Part shown: one piece after another, positions 35,323-43,247 of the stretch
Position numbering within the stretch: the first letter of the stretch is position 1
Layout of the letters: each line of letters starts with the position of its first letter
Source: Halogeometricum rufum
Lineage (GTDB): Archaea; Halobacteriota; Halobacteria; Halobacteriales; Haloferacaceae
Assembly (NCBI RefSeq): GCF_900112175.1
Contig: NZ_FOYT01000001.1
Span: 620,001 to 684,000 of the forward strand
Direction: 5' to 3'
DNA: 64,000 nucleotides
Notes under the pieces: generated by a model
Databases searched by the model: none
Told to the model about the DNA's origin: nothing
What the model saw: the letters and a program-made list of their open reading frames with translations, nothing else
Position numbers and translations under genes: made by a program

Positions 35323-36225
35323 ATGGACGCGACTGCGCCGGTCGACGGACGGCGTCGCAAGCGACTCAGAGCGGCCGCCGTCGGCGTCCGACGCGACCCG
35401 TCGGCCGCCGGCCCCGGTACGTCGGCGACGCTCGACGCTCCGGGCGACGCCGACCGAACCCGTTCCGAGGGCGACCCCGAACTGCTGGCGCTGACCGCCG
35501 AACCGTACGCCGACGTGACCGACGCCCGCGACAGACTCCGGGCGCTCCAGGCCGCCTTCGAGGCGCGGGACGACCGCCGCGCCGTCTTCCTCTCGGTCTA
35601 CTCGCGCATGACGGCCGCCGTCGCGGAGCGCATCCGCCGCGGCGAGTTCGCCGACCCCGCGTGGGTGAGCGACTACCTCGTCGTCTTCGCGAACCACTAC
35701 CGCGAGGCGGTGTCCGACTACGAGTCCGGCGCGGTGGACCGACTGGCCGACGCGTGGCGAGTGGCGTTCGACGCCGCGGCGCGGGGCGACTCGCTCGTCC
35801 TCCAGGACACCGCGCTCGGCGTGAACGCCCACATCAACTACGACCTCGCCCTGACGCTCGCCGCGGTCGGCGTCGACCCGAACCGCTCGGAGCGGTACGC
35901 GGACCACAGCGCCGTCACCGGCGTCATCCGGGACGTGCTCGACGAGACGCAGGACGCGCTGGCGGCGCGCGACGCGCCGGGCATCGAACGGCTCGACGAC
36001 TCGCTCGGGTCGTTCGACGAGTGGCTCTGCGTGTTCACGGTCGACGAGTGTCGCGACAGCGCGTGGCGGACGGCGCTCGGACTCCGCTCTCGGTTCGGAC
36101 TCCGCCGCCGACTGGCCCGCTGGACCAACGACGTCACCGCGACCGGTGCCGCCCACCTCATCCTCGCCCCGCGCGCGAGCGAGCGCGTTCACGACTCCTT
36201 ACGGACGCTCGAAGGAACCGGCTAA
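35323..36225 (+). CDS. DUF5995 family protein
   Basis: A 300-residue soluble protein. After an Arg-rich N-terminus of ~45 residues, LRALQAAFEARDDRRAVFLSVYSRMTAAVAERI and VFANHYREAVSDYESG followed by LGVNAHINYDLALTLA mark DUF5995, a helical family with conserved His residues (HINYDLA, ADHSAV) that suggest a metal site. Function unknown. An internal start after the Arg-rich lead is possible. It stands alone between the rhodanese fusion and a DUF502 gene. Confidence 0.8.
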   Translation: MDATAPVDGRRRKRLRAAAVGVRRDPSAAGPGTSATLDAPGDADRTRSEGDPELLALTAEPYADVTDARDRLRALQAAFEARDDRRAVFLSVYSRMTAAVAERIRRGEFADPAWVSDYLVVFANHYREAVSDYESGAVDRLADAWRVAFDAAARGDSLVLQDTALGVNAHINYDLALTLAAVGVDPNRSERYADHSAVTGVIRDVLDETQDALAARDAPGIERLDDSLGSFDEWLCVFTVDECRDSAWRTALGLRSRFGLRRRLARWTNDVTATGAAHLILAPRASERVHDSLRTLEGTG

Positions 36226-36290
36226 CGCGCCGGACGCGTCGGATTGGCGAATACGTTGATATGCCTGTAGCCTCTGTAGCCGATGACTGA

Positions 36291-37133
36291 ATGTCTCGTT
36301 CAGACTCTCCTCGGGCAGCGAGGGAAGCCGGTGAATCTCTCTACGAAGGAACGCTGGACGTCCTGATGCGGGGAGTCGGGATAATCATCCCGTTCGTCGT
36401 CACGCTGTACATCCTCGACGTCGCACTCGAGTTCATCACCTCGGCGCTCCGTCCGGTGATTCGACTGCTTCGGTGGCTGGGCGTCATCGAACTGGTCGAG
36501 AGCGCCGGGTTCATCCGCTTTCTGATAGAGCTGAACGTCTACTCGGTCGTCATCGACTTCTTCACGGAACTCGTCGCCGTCGCCGTCCTCCTCGGCGTCG
36601 TCGTCGTCGTCGGCTCCGTCGGTCGGAACCGCCACGGCGAGCGCATCATCGACCTCGTGGACCTCGGCATCGCCTCCATCCCCGGTATCGGCACGGTGTA
36701 CAAGAGCTTCCGCCGCATGGGCGACGTGATGCTCGACCAGGAGGCCGAGAACTTCCAGGAGATAAAGCTCGTTCAGCTGCTCGGCGACGACGTGTACGCC
36801 ATCGGGTTCGAGACGAGCAAGTCCCCCGAGACGGTGACGACGGCCACCGGACACGACGACATGGTGACGATGTTCATCCCGATGGCGCCCAACCCGGTGA
36901 CCGGCGGCTTCCTCACCTACGTCCCCGAGAGCCAGGTGTACGACATCGACATGACCATCGAGGAGGGCGTCCGCAGCATCCTCACCAGCGGCGTCGCGAC
37001 TGGGGAAGGAGCCAACCAGACGACCGAAATCGCCATGGGCGACCTGGAGAAGATAACCGACATCGAACGGTTGCAGGACGCCATCGCCCGCGACGAGGAC
37101 GAGGACGGGGACGGCGACTCGAAGTGGCGGTAG
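36291..37133 (+). CDS. DUF502 family membrane protein
   Basis: A 280-residue membrane protein of the DUF502 group found across bacteria, plants and haloarchaea. Two membrane segments (about residues 25-45, GVGIIIPFVVTLYILDVALEF, and 80-105) and the conserved GIASIPGIGTVYKSFRRMGDVM and VTMFIPMAPNPVTGGFLTYVPESQV mark the family. The acidic tail (ARDEDEDGDGDSKWR) is a haloarchaeal addition. Function unknown; in plants a relative is linked to organ growth. Start ATG at 36291 has an AT-rich promoter (gttgatatg) about 40 bases before it. Confidence 0.88.
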   Translation: MSRSDSPRAAREAGESLYEGTLDVLMRGVGIIIPFVVTLYILDVALEFITSALRPVIRLLRWLGVIELVESAGFIRFLIELNVYSVVIDFFTELVAVAVLLGVVVVVGSVGRNRHGERIIDLVDLGIASIPGIGTVYKSFRRMGDVMLDQEAENFQEIKLVQLLGDDVYAIGFETSKSPETVTTATGHDDMVTMFIPMAPNPVTGGFLTYVPESQVYDIDMTIEEGVRSILTSGVATGEGANQTTEIAMGDLEKITDIERLQDAIARDEDEDGDGDSKWR

Positions 37134-37187
37134 GTCGCTGCGTCCGCGAGTTCCCGGTCGGGACGCCTCAGCGAACCGCTCCGCTCG

Positions 37188-37496
37188 TCACTCCTCCTCG
37201 ACGACCACTTCGCCACCGCTCGTGACCGCGACGGTGTGCCCTTCGTACGTGAACGAAATCTCTGCGCATCCGGGCGGTGCCTCGCTCAGCAAACTGTCGA
37301 GAGCGTCCGGGTCGATGGCGCCGTAGAGCGGGTCCATGTCGAGCGGACGCCGTCCGGCGACCGCCGAGACGGTCCGCACGACTGTGAGACTGAGGTGGCT
37401 CGAATCGTTCCAGTCGTGCTGGTTGTGGTGGGTCTCAGTCGCCGGGTCGAAGCCGACGCGGTCGGAGCCGTCGGCCAACGTTTCGTTCGAGCTCAT
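37188..37496 (-). CDS. HalOD1 output-domain protein
   Basis: A 102-residue protein with the HalOD1 core: LTVVRTVSAVAGRRPLDMDPLYGAIDPDALDSLL, then AEISFTYEGHTVAVTSGGEVVV. It is paralogous to the gene at 6902. The N-terminal ~25 residues are polar. It lies next to a PAS/HTH regulator on the same strand, consistent with a signalling neighbourhood, although HalOD1 biochemistry is not known. Confidence 0.82.
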   Translation of the reverse strand: MSSNETLADGSDRVGFDPATETHHNQHDWNDSSHLSLTVVRTVSAVAGRRPLDMDPLYGAIDPDALDSLLSEAPPGCAEISFTYEGHTVAVTSGGEVVVEEE

Positions 37497-37543
37497 CTAT
37501 CGGTGAGAAGAACGGGAGACGCCTAAGCGGTCAGACTGACTAG

Positions 37544-38896
37544 TCAGCGTCCCCCCTTCCCCGACGCCTCGAAGAGTCGTTCGAGGACGGCCCGCTCGCC
37601 CTTCCGGAGGTGCTGGTTGAACGTCTGCCTGGTCACGCCCAACTGGTCGGCCAACTCGTCACCGGTGCTCGCGCGCGGCGTGTCGAAGTAGCCGCCGTAG
37701 TACGCCGTCCGCAACGCCGCGAACTGGCGTTCCGTGAGGACGTCTTCGACGACGTCGTACAGCAGGCGGGGGGTGTAACGGAGTTCCTGCGACACCAGTT
37801 CGACGTCCGCGTATCTCTCTCGCGCTCTCCGGAGCACCGTTCGCGGTTCGACGTCCCCGGGCAGTACGCCGGTGAGGACGGCTTCTCGGTTCTCACGGCA
37901 TCTGACGAGGGAGTCGACCTCGCCGCCGAGGTCGGCGAACAGTTTCGGCAGCGTCCGTTCGTCCGTCTGCACGGCGAGCCGACAGCGGTCGCCGGTCGAA
38001 CGAAGCAATCGCACGTTCCGCGCGCCGAACTGCCGTTCGAACACGTCTGTCAGCGCGCGCGGCGAGATACCTGTCGCCGCGACGTACTGCAACACCGTCC
38101 CGTCTGGCGACGTCATCACGTCCTCGACGTCCACGCGGACGTCGTCGTCGGCCGCGTCGAGAAACGGCGTCGTCAACTGTTCGGAGCGGAGTTCGACCAC
38201 GCGTCGCCGGTCGCTGGTCAACTTGTCCTCGCGCTCTTTCATCGGCGTCGCGTCCTCGAACCCGACGACGACGTACTCCACTTCGCCGTCGTCGTTCAGC
38301 ACGGGCGCCGAGTTACTCGACAGCCATCGCTCGCTCCCGTCCGGGAGCGTTATCCAGTGTTCGAACCCGTAGTCCGGTTCGCCCGTCTCCAGGACGCGGG
38401 TTACCGGGTGCTCCTCGACGGGCACCGGCCTCCCGTCATGGTAGTGGATGTCCCACTCCGGTTGGCTGTAGGTCCGACTCGCGATCTCCTCGCGTTCGAG
38501 TCCCAGCGTCTCCGCCGCCCGTCGGTTCGCGAACGAGATTTCGCCGGACGGTTCGACGACGACGATGCTGACCGGACTGGCTTCGAGGACGCGCTCGATG
38601 GGTCCGCTGTGGTCGTCGCTCAGCGACGGAACGCGGTGGCCTCCCGACGAGTCGTCCGCCGACGCCGGGCGAGCGGTTGTCGCCGAGGGAGGCCGCCACC
38701 ACACCGTTCGGTCGCCGATCCGTTTCGACTCGAGCGAGCCGCGTTCAGCCAGCGCGTCGAGTCTTTCGCGGGCCTCGGTGTCCGTACATCCGACCCGTTC
38801 GGCGACGTCGGGCGCCGTCAGCGGCTCTACGGGGTCGTCTCGCTCCCCGAAGACGGCGAGGACGCTTCGAGACGGTGGAGTCCCAGGTGCCTCCAT
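37544..38896 (-). CDS. PAS - bacterio-opsin activator regulator
   Basis: A 450-residue regulator. An N-terminal winged helix (residues 5-65; PDVAERVGCTDTEARERLDAL) is followed by a PAS domain (about 95-205; ISFANRRAAETLGLEREEI), a BAT/GAF-like segment (225-370), and the C-terminal HTH_10 (LTERQFAALRTAYYGGYFDTPR ... LADQLGVTRQTFNQHLRKGE). The PAS likely senses redox, light or ligand. The ATG at 38896 is preferred to one 13 codons upstream, which starts in an AT-rich segment likely to be the promoter. Confidence 0.85.
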   Translation of the reverse strand: MEAPGTPPSRSVLAVFGERDDPVEPLTAPDVAERVGCTDTEARERLDALAERGSLESKRIGDRTVWWRPPSATTARPASADDSSGGHRVPSLSDDHSGPIERVLEASPVSIVVVEPSGEISFANRRAAETLGLEREEIASRTYSQPEWDIHYHDGRPVPVEEHPVTRVLETGEPDYGFEHWITLPDGSERWLSSNSAPVLNDDGEVEYVVVGFEDATPMKEREDKLTSDRRRVVELRSEQLTTPFLDAADDDVRVDVEDVMTSPDGTVLQYVAATGISPRALTDVFERQFGARNVRLLRSTGDRCRLAVQTDERTLPKLFADLGGEVDSLVRCRENREAVLTGVLPGDVEPRTVLRRARERYADVELVSQELRYTPRLLYDVVEDVLTERQFAALRTAYYGGYFDTPRASTGDELADQLGVTRQTFNQHLRKGERAVLERLFEASGKGGR

Positions 38897-39047
38897 GCAC
38901 GTCGCATTCGGCGCCTCGACACAATTAATCTCCACGCTAAGTCGTATGGCTCCCGATAACGACCCCCGAGACTCCCGGTGCCCACGCCGTCGCTGTGCCG
39001 GGTACTCAACCCCGGCCGGAGAACGACGGACCGTCTCGAACCGCCGG

Positions 39048-39476
39048 TCACGAGTTCTCTCCCGCCCGCTCCGAATCCGTGTACCACCACGCCCACGCGA
39101 CGAGGACGGCCTGTAGCGGCAGACGGGCCCACAGCGCCGCGTCCGACGAGTCGCGAAATCGCTCCGGGACGCCCTGTAGGTCGAGGTCGTCGCTGGTCGC
39201 CATGTGGACGTTCGCGGGGAACACCGCCACGAGCAGGGCGACGAGTCCCCACGCCGAGACCCGCCGCGTCCGCTCGAACATGACGCCGAGACCGAGACCG
39301 ACCTCGGCGACCCCCGAGAGGTAGACGAGCGTCCGCGGCCGCGGGAACCCCGGCGGGACGACCTGTTCGTACACCTTCGGCGCGACGAAGTGGAGGACGC
39401 CGGCGACGACGTAGGTGAGCCCCATCACGTACCGGAGCGGGCGTTTCAACCGACCGAGTGGACTGGTGCGAACCAC
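39048..39476 (-). CDS. DoxX-family membrane protein
   Basis: A 142-residue protein with four hydrophobic segments. RYVMGLTYVVAGVLHFVAPKVYEQVVPPGFP (residues 15-46) and LSGVAEVGLGLGVMFERTRRVSAWGLVALLVAVFPANVHMA are the DoxX/MauE-like family pattern. Such proteins are linked to thiosulfate/quinone oxidation or membrane redox stress; the substrate is not known here. Start ATG at 39476. Confidence 0.82.
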   Translation of the reverse strand: MVRTSPLGRLKRPLRYVMGLTYVVAGVLHFVAPKVYEQVVPPGFPRPRTLVYLSGVAEVGLGLGVMFERTRRVSAWGLVALLVAVFPANVHMATSDDLDLQGVPERFRDSSDAALWARLPLQAVLVAWAWWYTDSERAGENS

Positions 39477-39710
39477 GACTTCCGGTCGGGCGCGAAGCGG
39501 GGAAAATGTTGACCTACGCGCTCGCTTCGTTCGCGGGAACGGGGACGACTCGATTTCGGATCGGTCTCGGGGTTCGGTGATATAGTGACCGACCTCGCTA
39601 CGGCGGCGACGCGGAACGGCTGGATGTCTTCATCGATCAGAGTCAGAGACGCCGCTGACGAACGGCGAACAGGCCGAACGGATGACCGCTCTGAACGCGG
39701 GTGTCTGTTG

Positions 39711-39806
39711 TATTATCAAAAACGCATCGAGCATGATGGATATGGAACGACCGACGACCACGGTCGTAAACCCCTGTTCACCAGTCGGTACGGACGGGTG
39801 AGTCGT
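39711..39806 (+). pseudogene. Integrase remnant (short fragment)
   Basis: In frame 39585 the translation around here reads YQKRIEHDG..TTDDHGRKPLF then TSRYGRVSR. This resembles the conserved haloarchaeal tyrosine-integrase segment of the type D-E-H-G-R-E-P-L-F-T-S-R-Y-G-R-V-S. No start, catalytic boxes or continued homology are seen in this frame beyond it, so it looks like a decayed fragment. The rest of the ~500 bases from 39477 to 39983 holds no convincing gene. Confidence 0.45.
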
Positions 39807-39983
39807 CCACCATTCTCCTCTTCACACCTATTCGATGTCTCCTTACTGTCTGTCGGTCGGCTCTCCGAATCGTCAAGGTGGTGTCGAGCCCCCTCTGTGA
39901 ATCTCGAAGCCACGAACGGGATAGTCGCGGCGGTGGTTCTAAGGATCGGTTCGTGTAACAGGTCAGACAGAGAACTCGTTGAT

Positions 39984-40697
39984 ATGACAGAGTACGACGT
40001 GGAGCTTGAGAAGTTCAGGAGGTGGGAACAGGAGACGGGGATCGAGTTAGACTCACTTACGAAACAGGCGATGCACGACTCGCTGTACTCGAACCCCAAC
40101 CACGAGGAGGCGTATGTTGAGGCTCAAGAGAAAGGAGTGGACGTTCAGGCCTATTCGATCTGGAAGTTGGGTTGGGATCATCACGTCGACGGCTGGGTTT
40201 ACGACGACGAACTGGGATGGCAGCGAGAAGAAGCCGGAGAGTCCACACCCGAGTCGAGTCGCGAGAGGGGCGACGAACCCGACTTAGACCAGGATGAAGG
40301 TAGACAAATTGCCTTGGCCGAATTTGAGACAGACGCCGACTCTGGAGCGGAAATCGCTGAAGAGAGTGAGGCCTCGGCGGAACCGGCACCGCTCAGAAAC
40401 GTCGATTTCCCTACTGGGCACACGGATGACTGTGTAGTCGCCGTCTACGCGGCTCGGCAGTACATTCTTGACCGGGACGGTGCTACGAAGTCGGAGATAT
40501 TCCGTGCCCTCGTCCCCGAGGAAAACCATTCAATCGGGCCAAACGGAGTCGCGGCAAACGCCAAAGGGGTGGTTCCAAGTTTCCGAGAGTGGTGGTGGAG
40601 GGAGATAGTCAAGCCTGGATTACGAGCGCTCCCGGATGTAGAAAAGAGCGATGAAAAGGAGGACGTATGGTACCCGGTCGACGTGGCCGACTATTGA
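39984..40697 (+). CDS. Orphan hypothetical protein with haloarchaeal C-terminal winged-helix-like domain
   Basis: A 237-residue acidic protein with lower-G+C codons than its neighbours. The N-terminal part (FRRWEQETGIELDSLTKQAM, then Trp-rich WKLGWDHHVDGWVYDDELGW) is not recognised. A disordered Glu/Ser linker (residues 75-135) leads to a C-terminal domain: CVVAVYAARQYILDRDGATKSEIFRALV, then FREWWWREIVKPGLRALPDVEK, a pattern I associate with a haloarchaeal winged-helix-like module found in mobile regions. The ATG at 39984 is preferred because upstream in-frame sequence (to 39585) is the decayed integrase region. Confidence 0.72.
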   Translation: MTEYDVELEKFRRWEQETGIELDSLTKQAMHDSLYSNPNHEEAYVEAQEKGVDVQAYSIWKLGWDHHVDGWVYDDELGWQREEAGESTPESSRERGDEPDLDQDEGRQIALAEFETDADSGAEIAEESEASAEPAPLRNVDFPTGHTDDCVVAVYAARQYILDRDGATKSEIFRALVPEENHSIGPNGVAANAKGVVPSFREWWWREIVKPGLRALPDVEKSDEKEDVWYPVDVADY

Positions 40698-40721
40698 GCC
40701 GGCTACAGACGGGTTTCGGCG

Positions 40722-40916
40722 ATGGTGACAACTCAAACACACAAAATACACTTGTGTGACCTCTCCGAAGATATTCCGGCGGACACCCGTGCTACTCCAG
40801 GGTTGCATCCTGCTGCGAGAGACGGGGCGCATGCCGCCGCCGCTAAATTCGGTCTGATTGGGCCGGAGTTCCTCGACCGAGCAGCCGTAGACCTTGATCT
40901 CGAAAACGACAGATAG
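40722..40916 (+). CDS. Small orphan hypothetical protein (64 aa)
   Basis: An ATG at 40722 opens 64 codons: MVTTQTHKIHLCDL, an Ala/Gly-rich middle, then FLDRAAVDLDLENDR. It starts 24 bases after the previous orphan gene's stop, in the same orientation, so the two could form an operon. Acidic content is typical of a real haloarchaeal protein, but no family is recognised. Confidence 0.5.
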   Translation: MVTTQTHKIHLCDLSEDIPADTRATPGLHPAARDGAHAAAAKFGLIGPEFLDRAAVDLDLENDR

Positions 40917-41049
40917 CTAACGCACCGTCGCTAACCCCGGAGGTCCGATCTCCAGCGAGGCCGTGGTTGCCTGAACCCTATGCGCCGGACGCGCGGCACG
41001 GCCTCTCGAGGGCGACGCTGTCCGATGAAGGAGTACCGAGTAAGTGCTG

Positions 41050-41066
41050 ATGCCGCCTCCCGGATT
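41050..41066 (-). repeat. tRNA-Phe 3'-end fragment (candidate att copy)
   Basis: Seventeen bases identical to the 3' terminus of tRNA-Phe (compare 41172-41188) lie 122 bases downstream of the gene. An imperfect inverted repeat based on it follows: cggattcgacccg at 41061-41073 against cgggttcagaatccg at 41116-41130. Confidence 0.8.
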
Positions 41067-41172
41067 CGACCCGAGTCGAGACGGACCGCTCGCTTCGCTC
41101 GCGGGTGCGGCTCGCCGGGTTCAGAATCCGCTCGGGGGAGTCTTTTCACCGCTCACTTCGTTCGCAGGAAAA

Positions 41173-41246
41173 TGCCGCCTCCCGGATTTGAACCGGGGAC
41201 AGCTCGATCTTCAGTCGAGTGCTCTCCCAGTCTGAGCTAAGGCGGC
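41173..41246 (-). tRNA. tRNA-Phe (GAA)
   Basis: 74 bases on the minus strand form a full cloverleaf: acceptor gccgcct/aggcggc, D stem gctc/gagc, anticodon stem ctcga/tcgag with loop ctgaaga (anticodon GAA), T stem cccgg/ccggg with loop ttcaaat, discriminator A. No intron is seen. The CCA is not encoded. Confidence 0.95.
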
Positions 41247-41303
41247 GCGTTTCGAGAGAGGCCGATGATTCAAAAAAGGGTTTCGATGTGGCGTCGCCGC
41301 GCC

Positions 41304-41807
41304 CTACGCCACTTTTCGTCGCTCGGTGAACGTCTCGGTACCCGAATCCCACGCCACCGTCGTGTTCGCCGTCACGTCGCCGCCGTTCGCCAGTACCGCG
41401 AGCGCGTCGAAGTACCCGACCGTGACTCGCTTCGTCACCGTCGTCGACTCGCCGGGTCCGAGTTCGGCGACCGACTCGTTCCCGCGCCAGACGACCCGCT
41501 CGCCGGTCTTCAACCGCGTCTGAACGGTGACGTTCTCCGCGGTGGCGTCGCCGGTGTTCGTGGCGGTGATGGTGACGTCGCGGCAGGTGAACCCGCAGTC
41601 GGAGACGCGCTGTATCCGGAAGGCGAACTGCCGGTCGTCGGACCGATTCGCCGCCGAATCGGTCGCTGCCGAGGCGGGTGCGTGCTGTGCGGCCGAAGCT
41701 ATCGTCGCGCCGTTCGCGGCGGGCGACCCCGCGGCGGCCGCCACCCCGGGACCGATTCCGGAAGCGACGACGAGGAGAACGACGCCGAGTGCGACCAGTC
41801 GGACCAT
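41304..41807 (-). CDS. Exported protein with CARDB-like domain
   Basis: A 167-residue protein with a Sec-type signal peptide (MVRLVALGVVLLVVASGIG, then an Ala-rich run to about residue 45). The remainder is a small beta-sandwich: ITATNTGDATAENVTVQTRL and LGPGESTTVTKRVTVGYFDAL look like a CARDB/NEW-type adhesion or alpha-galactosidase-associated fold. Two cysteines (CGFTC) near residue 70 may form a disulfide. Function unknown. It lies between the tRNA-Phe and tRNA-Val loci. Confidence 0.72.
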   Translation of the reverse strand: MVRLVALGVVLLVVASGIGPGVAAAAGSPAANGATIASAAQHAPASAATDSAANRSDDRQFAFRIQRVSDCGFTCRDVTITATNTGDATAENVTVQTRLKTGERVVWRGNESVAELGPGESTTVTKRVTVGYFDALAVLANGGDVTANTTVAWDSGTETFTERRKVA

Positions 41808-41958
41808 TCGTCCGACACTTGCGCCGGCAGACGTGTGTGTCTATCGGCCCTCGGCGTCGAAACCCGTCAGCGAACCTGTTATTCGGCGTTTCGAGCTTTT
41901 TCGGCTCCCCTGCCTCCGGTCACCTCGCTGTTGCCCGTCGTCGCGTGTCGTCAGAACA

Positions 41959-41980
41959 GGCTCGGGCGGAGTCGAACCAC
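41959..41980 (-). repeat. tRNA-Val 3'-end fragment, distal copy
   Basis: Twenty-two bases identical to 42184-42205, that is the acceptor and T-arm end of tRNA-Val. It lies 108 bases from the next copy. Confidence 0.85.
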
Positions 41981-42066
41981 TCCGTCGACCTCGCTACGCT
42001 CGGTCGCCGCAAGGTTCGACCGCCCTCACAGATGTTTCTGGGCTCACGTTGTTCGCCACAGAAACA

Positions 42067-42088
42067 TGGGCTCGGGCGGAGTCGAACC
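42067..42088 (-). repeat. tRNA-Val 3'-end fragment, proximal copy
   Basis: Twenty-two bases identical to 42182-42203 of tRNA-Val, including the discriminator. It is directly preceded by the right arm of the inverted repeat ending at 42067. Confidence 0.85.
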
Positions 42089-42181
42089 CCGGTCACGCCG
42101 TTCGCTTCGCTCACTTCGTTCCCTGCTTCGACTCGCCCTCTCGTCGCAGAAATCCTGCTCGCTGTCGCTCGCAGATTTCAG

Positions 42182-42254
42182 TGGGCTCGGGCGGAGTCGA
42201 ACCACCGATCTCTTCCTTGTAAGGGAAGCGTCATAACCACTAGACCACGAGCCC
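42182..42254 (-). tRNA. tRNA-Val (TAC)
   Basis: 73 bases on the minus strand: acceptor gggctcg/cgagccc, anticodon stem cttcc/ggaag with loop cttacaa (anticodon TAC), T arm with loop ttcgact, discriminator A. No intron. Extra copies of its 3' end lie downstream. Confidence 0.94.
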
Positions 42255-42340
42255 GCAAATCGAACGAATCCGCACACGCGGATAACGGTTTCCAATTGTC
42301 GCGGCGGAACCGTTAGGTCCGCGGCACTCGTGGCACCGAT

Positions 42341-42841
42341 ATGGCCGCTCTGCGGTACTCGCTCGGGTCCGTCGCACTCGCCGTCTTCGTCGTCGCGTCC
42401 GTGACTGCGCTGTTCGTCGCGTTCAACCCGACGGCGCTCCCCGGCGGCGGCGAGTACGACCGGACAACCGTCACCATCGCCTCCGAGGGCGAGGTAGTGA
42501 CCGAAGTCGAGGTGCGCGTCGCCGACACGTACGAGAAGCGGTACACCGGTCTCAGCGACACCGAGTCGCTCGGACCGAACGAGGGGATGCTGTTCGTCCA
42601 CGACGACGAGAGCCAGTACGCCTACGTCATGCGCGACATGGACTTCCCCCTCGACATCCTGTTCGTCGCCGAGAACGGCACCGTCACGCGGATTCACCAC
42701 GCCGAACTCGAACCGAACGCCTCCGAGGGCGGACTGACGCGCTACCGCGGCGTCGGCAAGTACGTGCTCGAAGTCCCCTACGGCTACACGAACGAGACGG
42801 GCGTCGAGGAGGGCGACACCGTCCGTATCGGCGACTACTGA
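42341..42841 (+). CDS. DUF192 family exported/membrane-anchored protein
   Basis: A 166-residue protein with an N-terminal membrane helix (residues 8-28, LGSVALAVFVVASVTALFVAF) and a DUF192 domain: EVRVADTYEKRYTGLSDTESLGPNEGMLFVHDDESQYAYVMRDMDFPLDILFVAENGTV. The conserved M-L-F and M-x-x-M-x-F-P-L-D-I-x-F pattern is clear. The family is an unassigned small barrel, probably outside the membrane here. Start ATG at 42341. Confidence 0.86.
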   Translation: MAALRYSLGSVALAVFVVASVTALFVAFNPTALPGGGEYDRTTVTIASEGEVVTEVEVRVADTYEKRYTGLSDTESLGPNEGMLFVHDDESQYAYVMRDMDFPLDILFVAENGTVTRIHHAELEPNASEGGLTRYRGVGKYVLEVPYGYTNETGVEEGDTVRIGDY

Positions 42842-42879
42842 AGCGAAACGACGAGGTACGAGGAGACGCGAGTGAACGT

Positions 42880-43155
42880 ATGAGCGACGACGCGGACACC
42901 GCCGCACTCGCCGAACTCGACGGGTGGCGGACCGAGGGCTTCGCCGCCCGCGTCCACTACCGCGGCGCCGACGACCGGTACAGCATCGAGTACTACGCCC
43001 CCTCGGAGTGCGTCCTCTACTGGAAGGTGAAAGGCGACGGCGAGACTGCGGTCCCCGTCGGGCGCGACACGGTGCCGGGCCCCCTTCGGACGCGCATCCG
43101 CGAGGACCTCTCGGAGGCGGGCATCGACCCCGACGTGGAGTCGCGACATCTCTGA
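42880..43155 (+). CDS. Haloarchaeal conserved hypothetical protein (91 aa)
   Basis: A 91-residue acidic protein: ALAELDGWRTEGFAARVHYRGADDRYSIEYYAPSECVLYWKVKGDGE, then LRTRIREDLSEAGIDPDVE. Beta-rich with a C-terminal helix; I recall similar short haloarchaeal proteins of a DUF75xx type but cannot name it firmly. The gene lies between DUF192 and an ABC exporter on the same strand, with 38 and 92 bases between. Confidence 0.72.
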   Translation: MSDDADTAALAELDGWRTEGFAARVHYRGADDRYSIEYYAPSECVLYWKVKGDGETAVPVGRDTVPGPLRTRIREDLSEAGIDPDVESRHL

Positions 43156-43247
43156 ATCGAGTCGGCCTCGGAACGGCGCTCTCGGGAGCCGGGGTATTTC
43201 GATTCGTAACGAACGCTTTTGTGTGACCGACGCTTGGAAGACGTGTA

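Larger units (their letters stand above)
39477..41173. mobile_element. Probable degraded integrative element next to tRNA-Phe
   Basis: This 1.7-kb stretch has visibly lower G+C and unusual codon use compared with its flanks. It holds an apparent integrase fragment (39711-39806), two orphan genes (39984-40697 and 40722-40916), and a 17-base copy of the 3' end of tRNA-Phe (41050-41066), and it ends exactly at the 3' end of that tRNA. These are the expected remains of an element that inserted into tRNA-Phe. The left boundary is not fixed. Confidence 0.4.
41808..42181. other. Intergenic region carrying tRNA-Val 3' fragments and inverted repeats
   Basis: No gene is seen in this ~370-base stretch. 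It carries two copies of the tRNA-Val 3' end (41959-41980; 42067-42088), a 9-base inverted repeat (atgtttctg at 42032-42040; cagaaacat at 42059-42067) and a second near-palindrome (gaaatcctgc ... gcagatttc) near 42147-42179. Repeated tcgcttcgctcacttcgttc-type words lie between them. Confidence 0.8.

Noticed and set aside
34221-36290. A 689-codon plus-strand frame over the rhodanese fusion and DUF5995
   Set aside because: Composition is Arg/Gly/Pro-dominated and it overlaps two clearly recognised genes.
36300-36854. Minus-strand frame inside DUF502
   Set aside because: Antisense shadow; His/Asp-rich composition arises from reading the DUF502 codons backward.
39585-39983. N-terminal extension of the 237-residue orphan protein to 39585
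   Set aside because: The upstream residues change character, match an integrase-like fragment over about 30 residues, and have no sensible start context.
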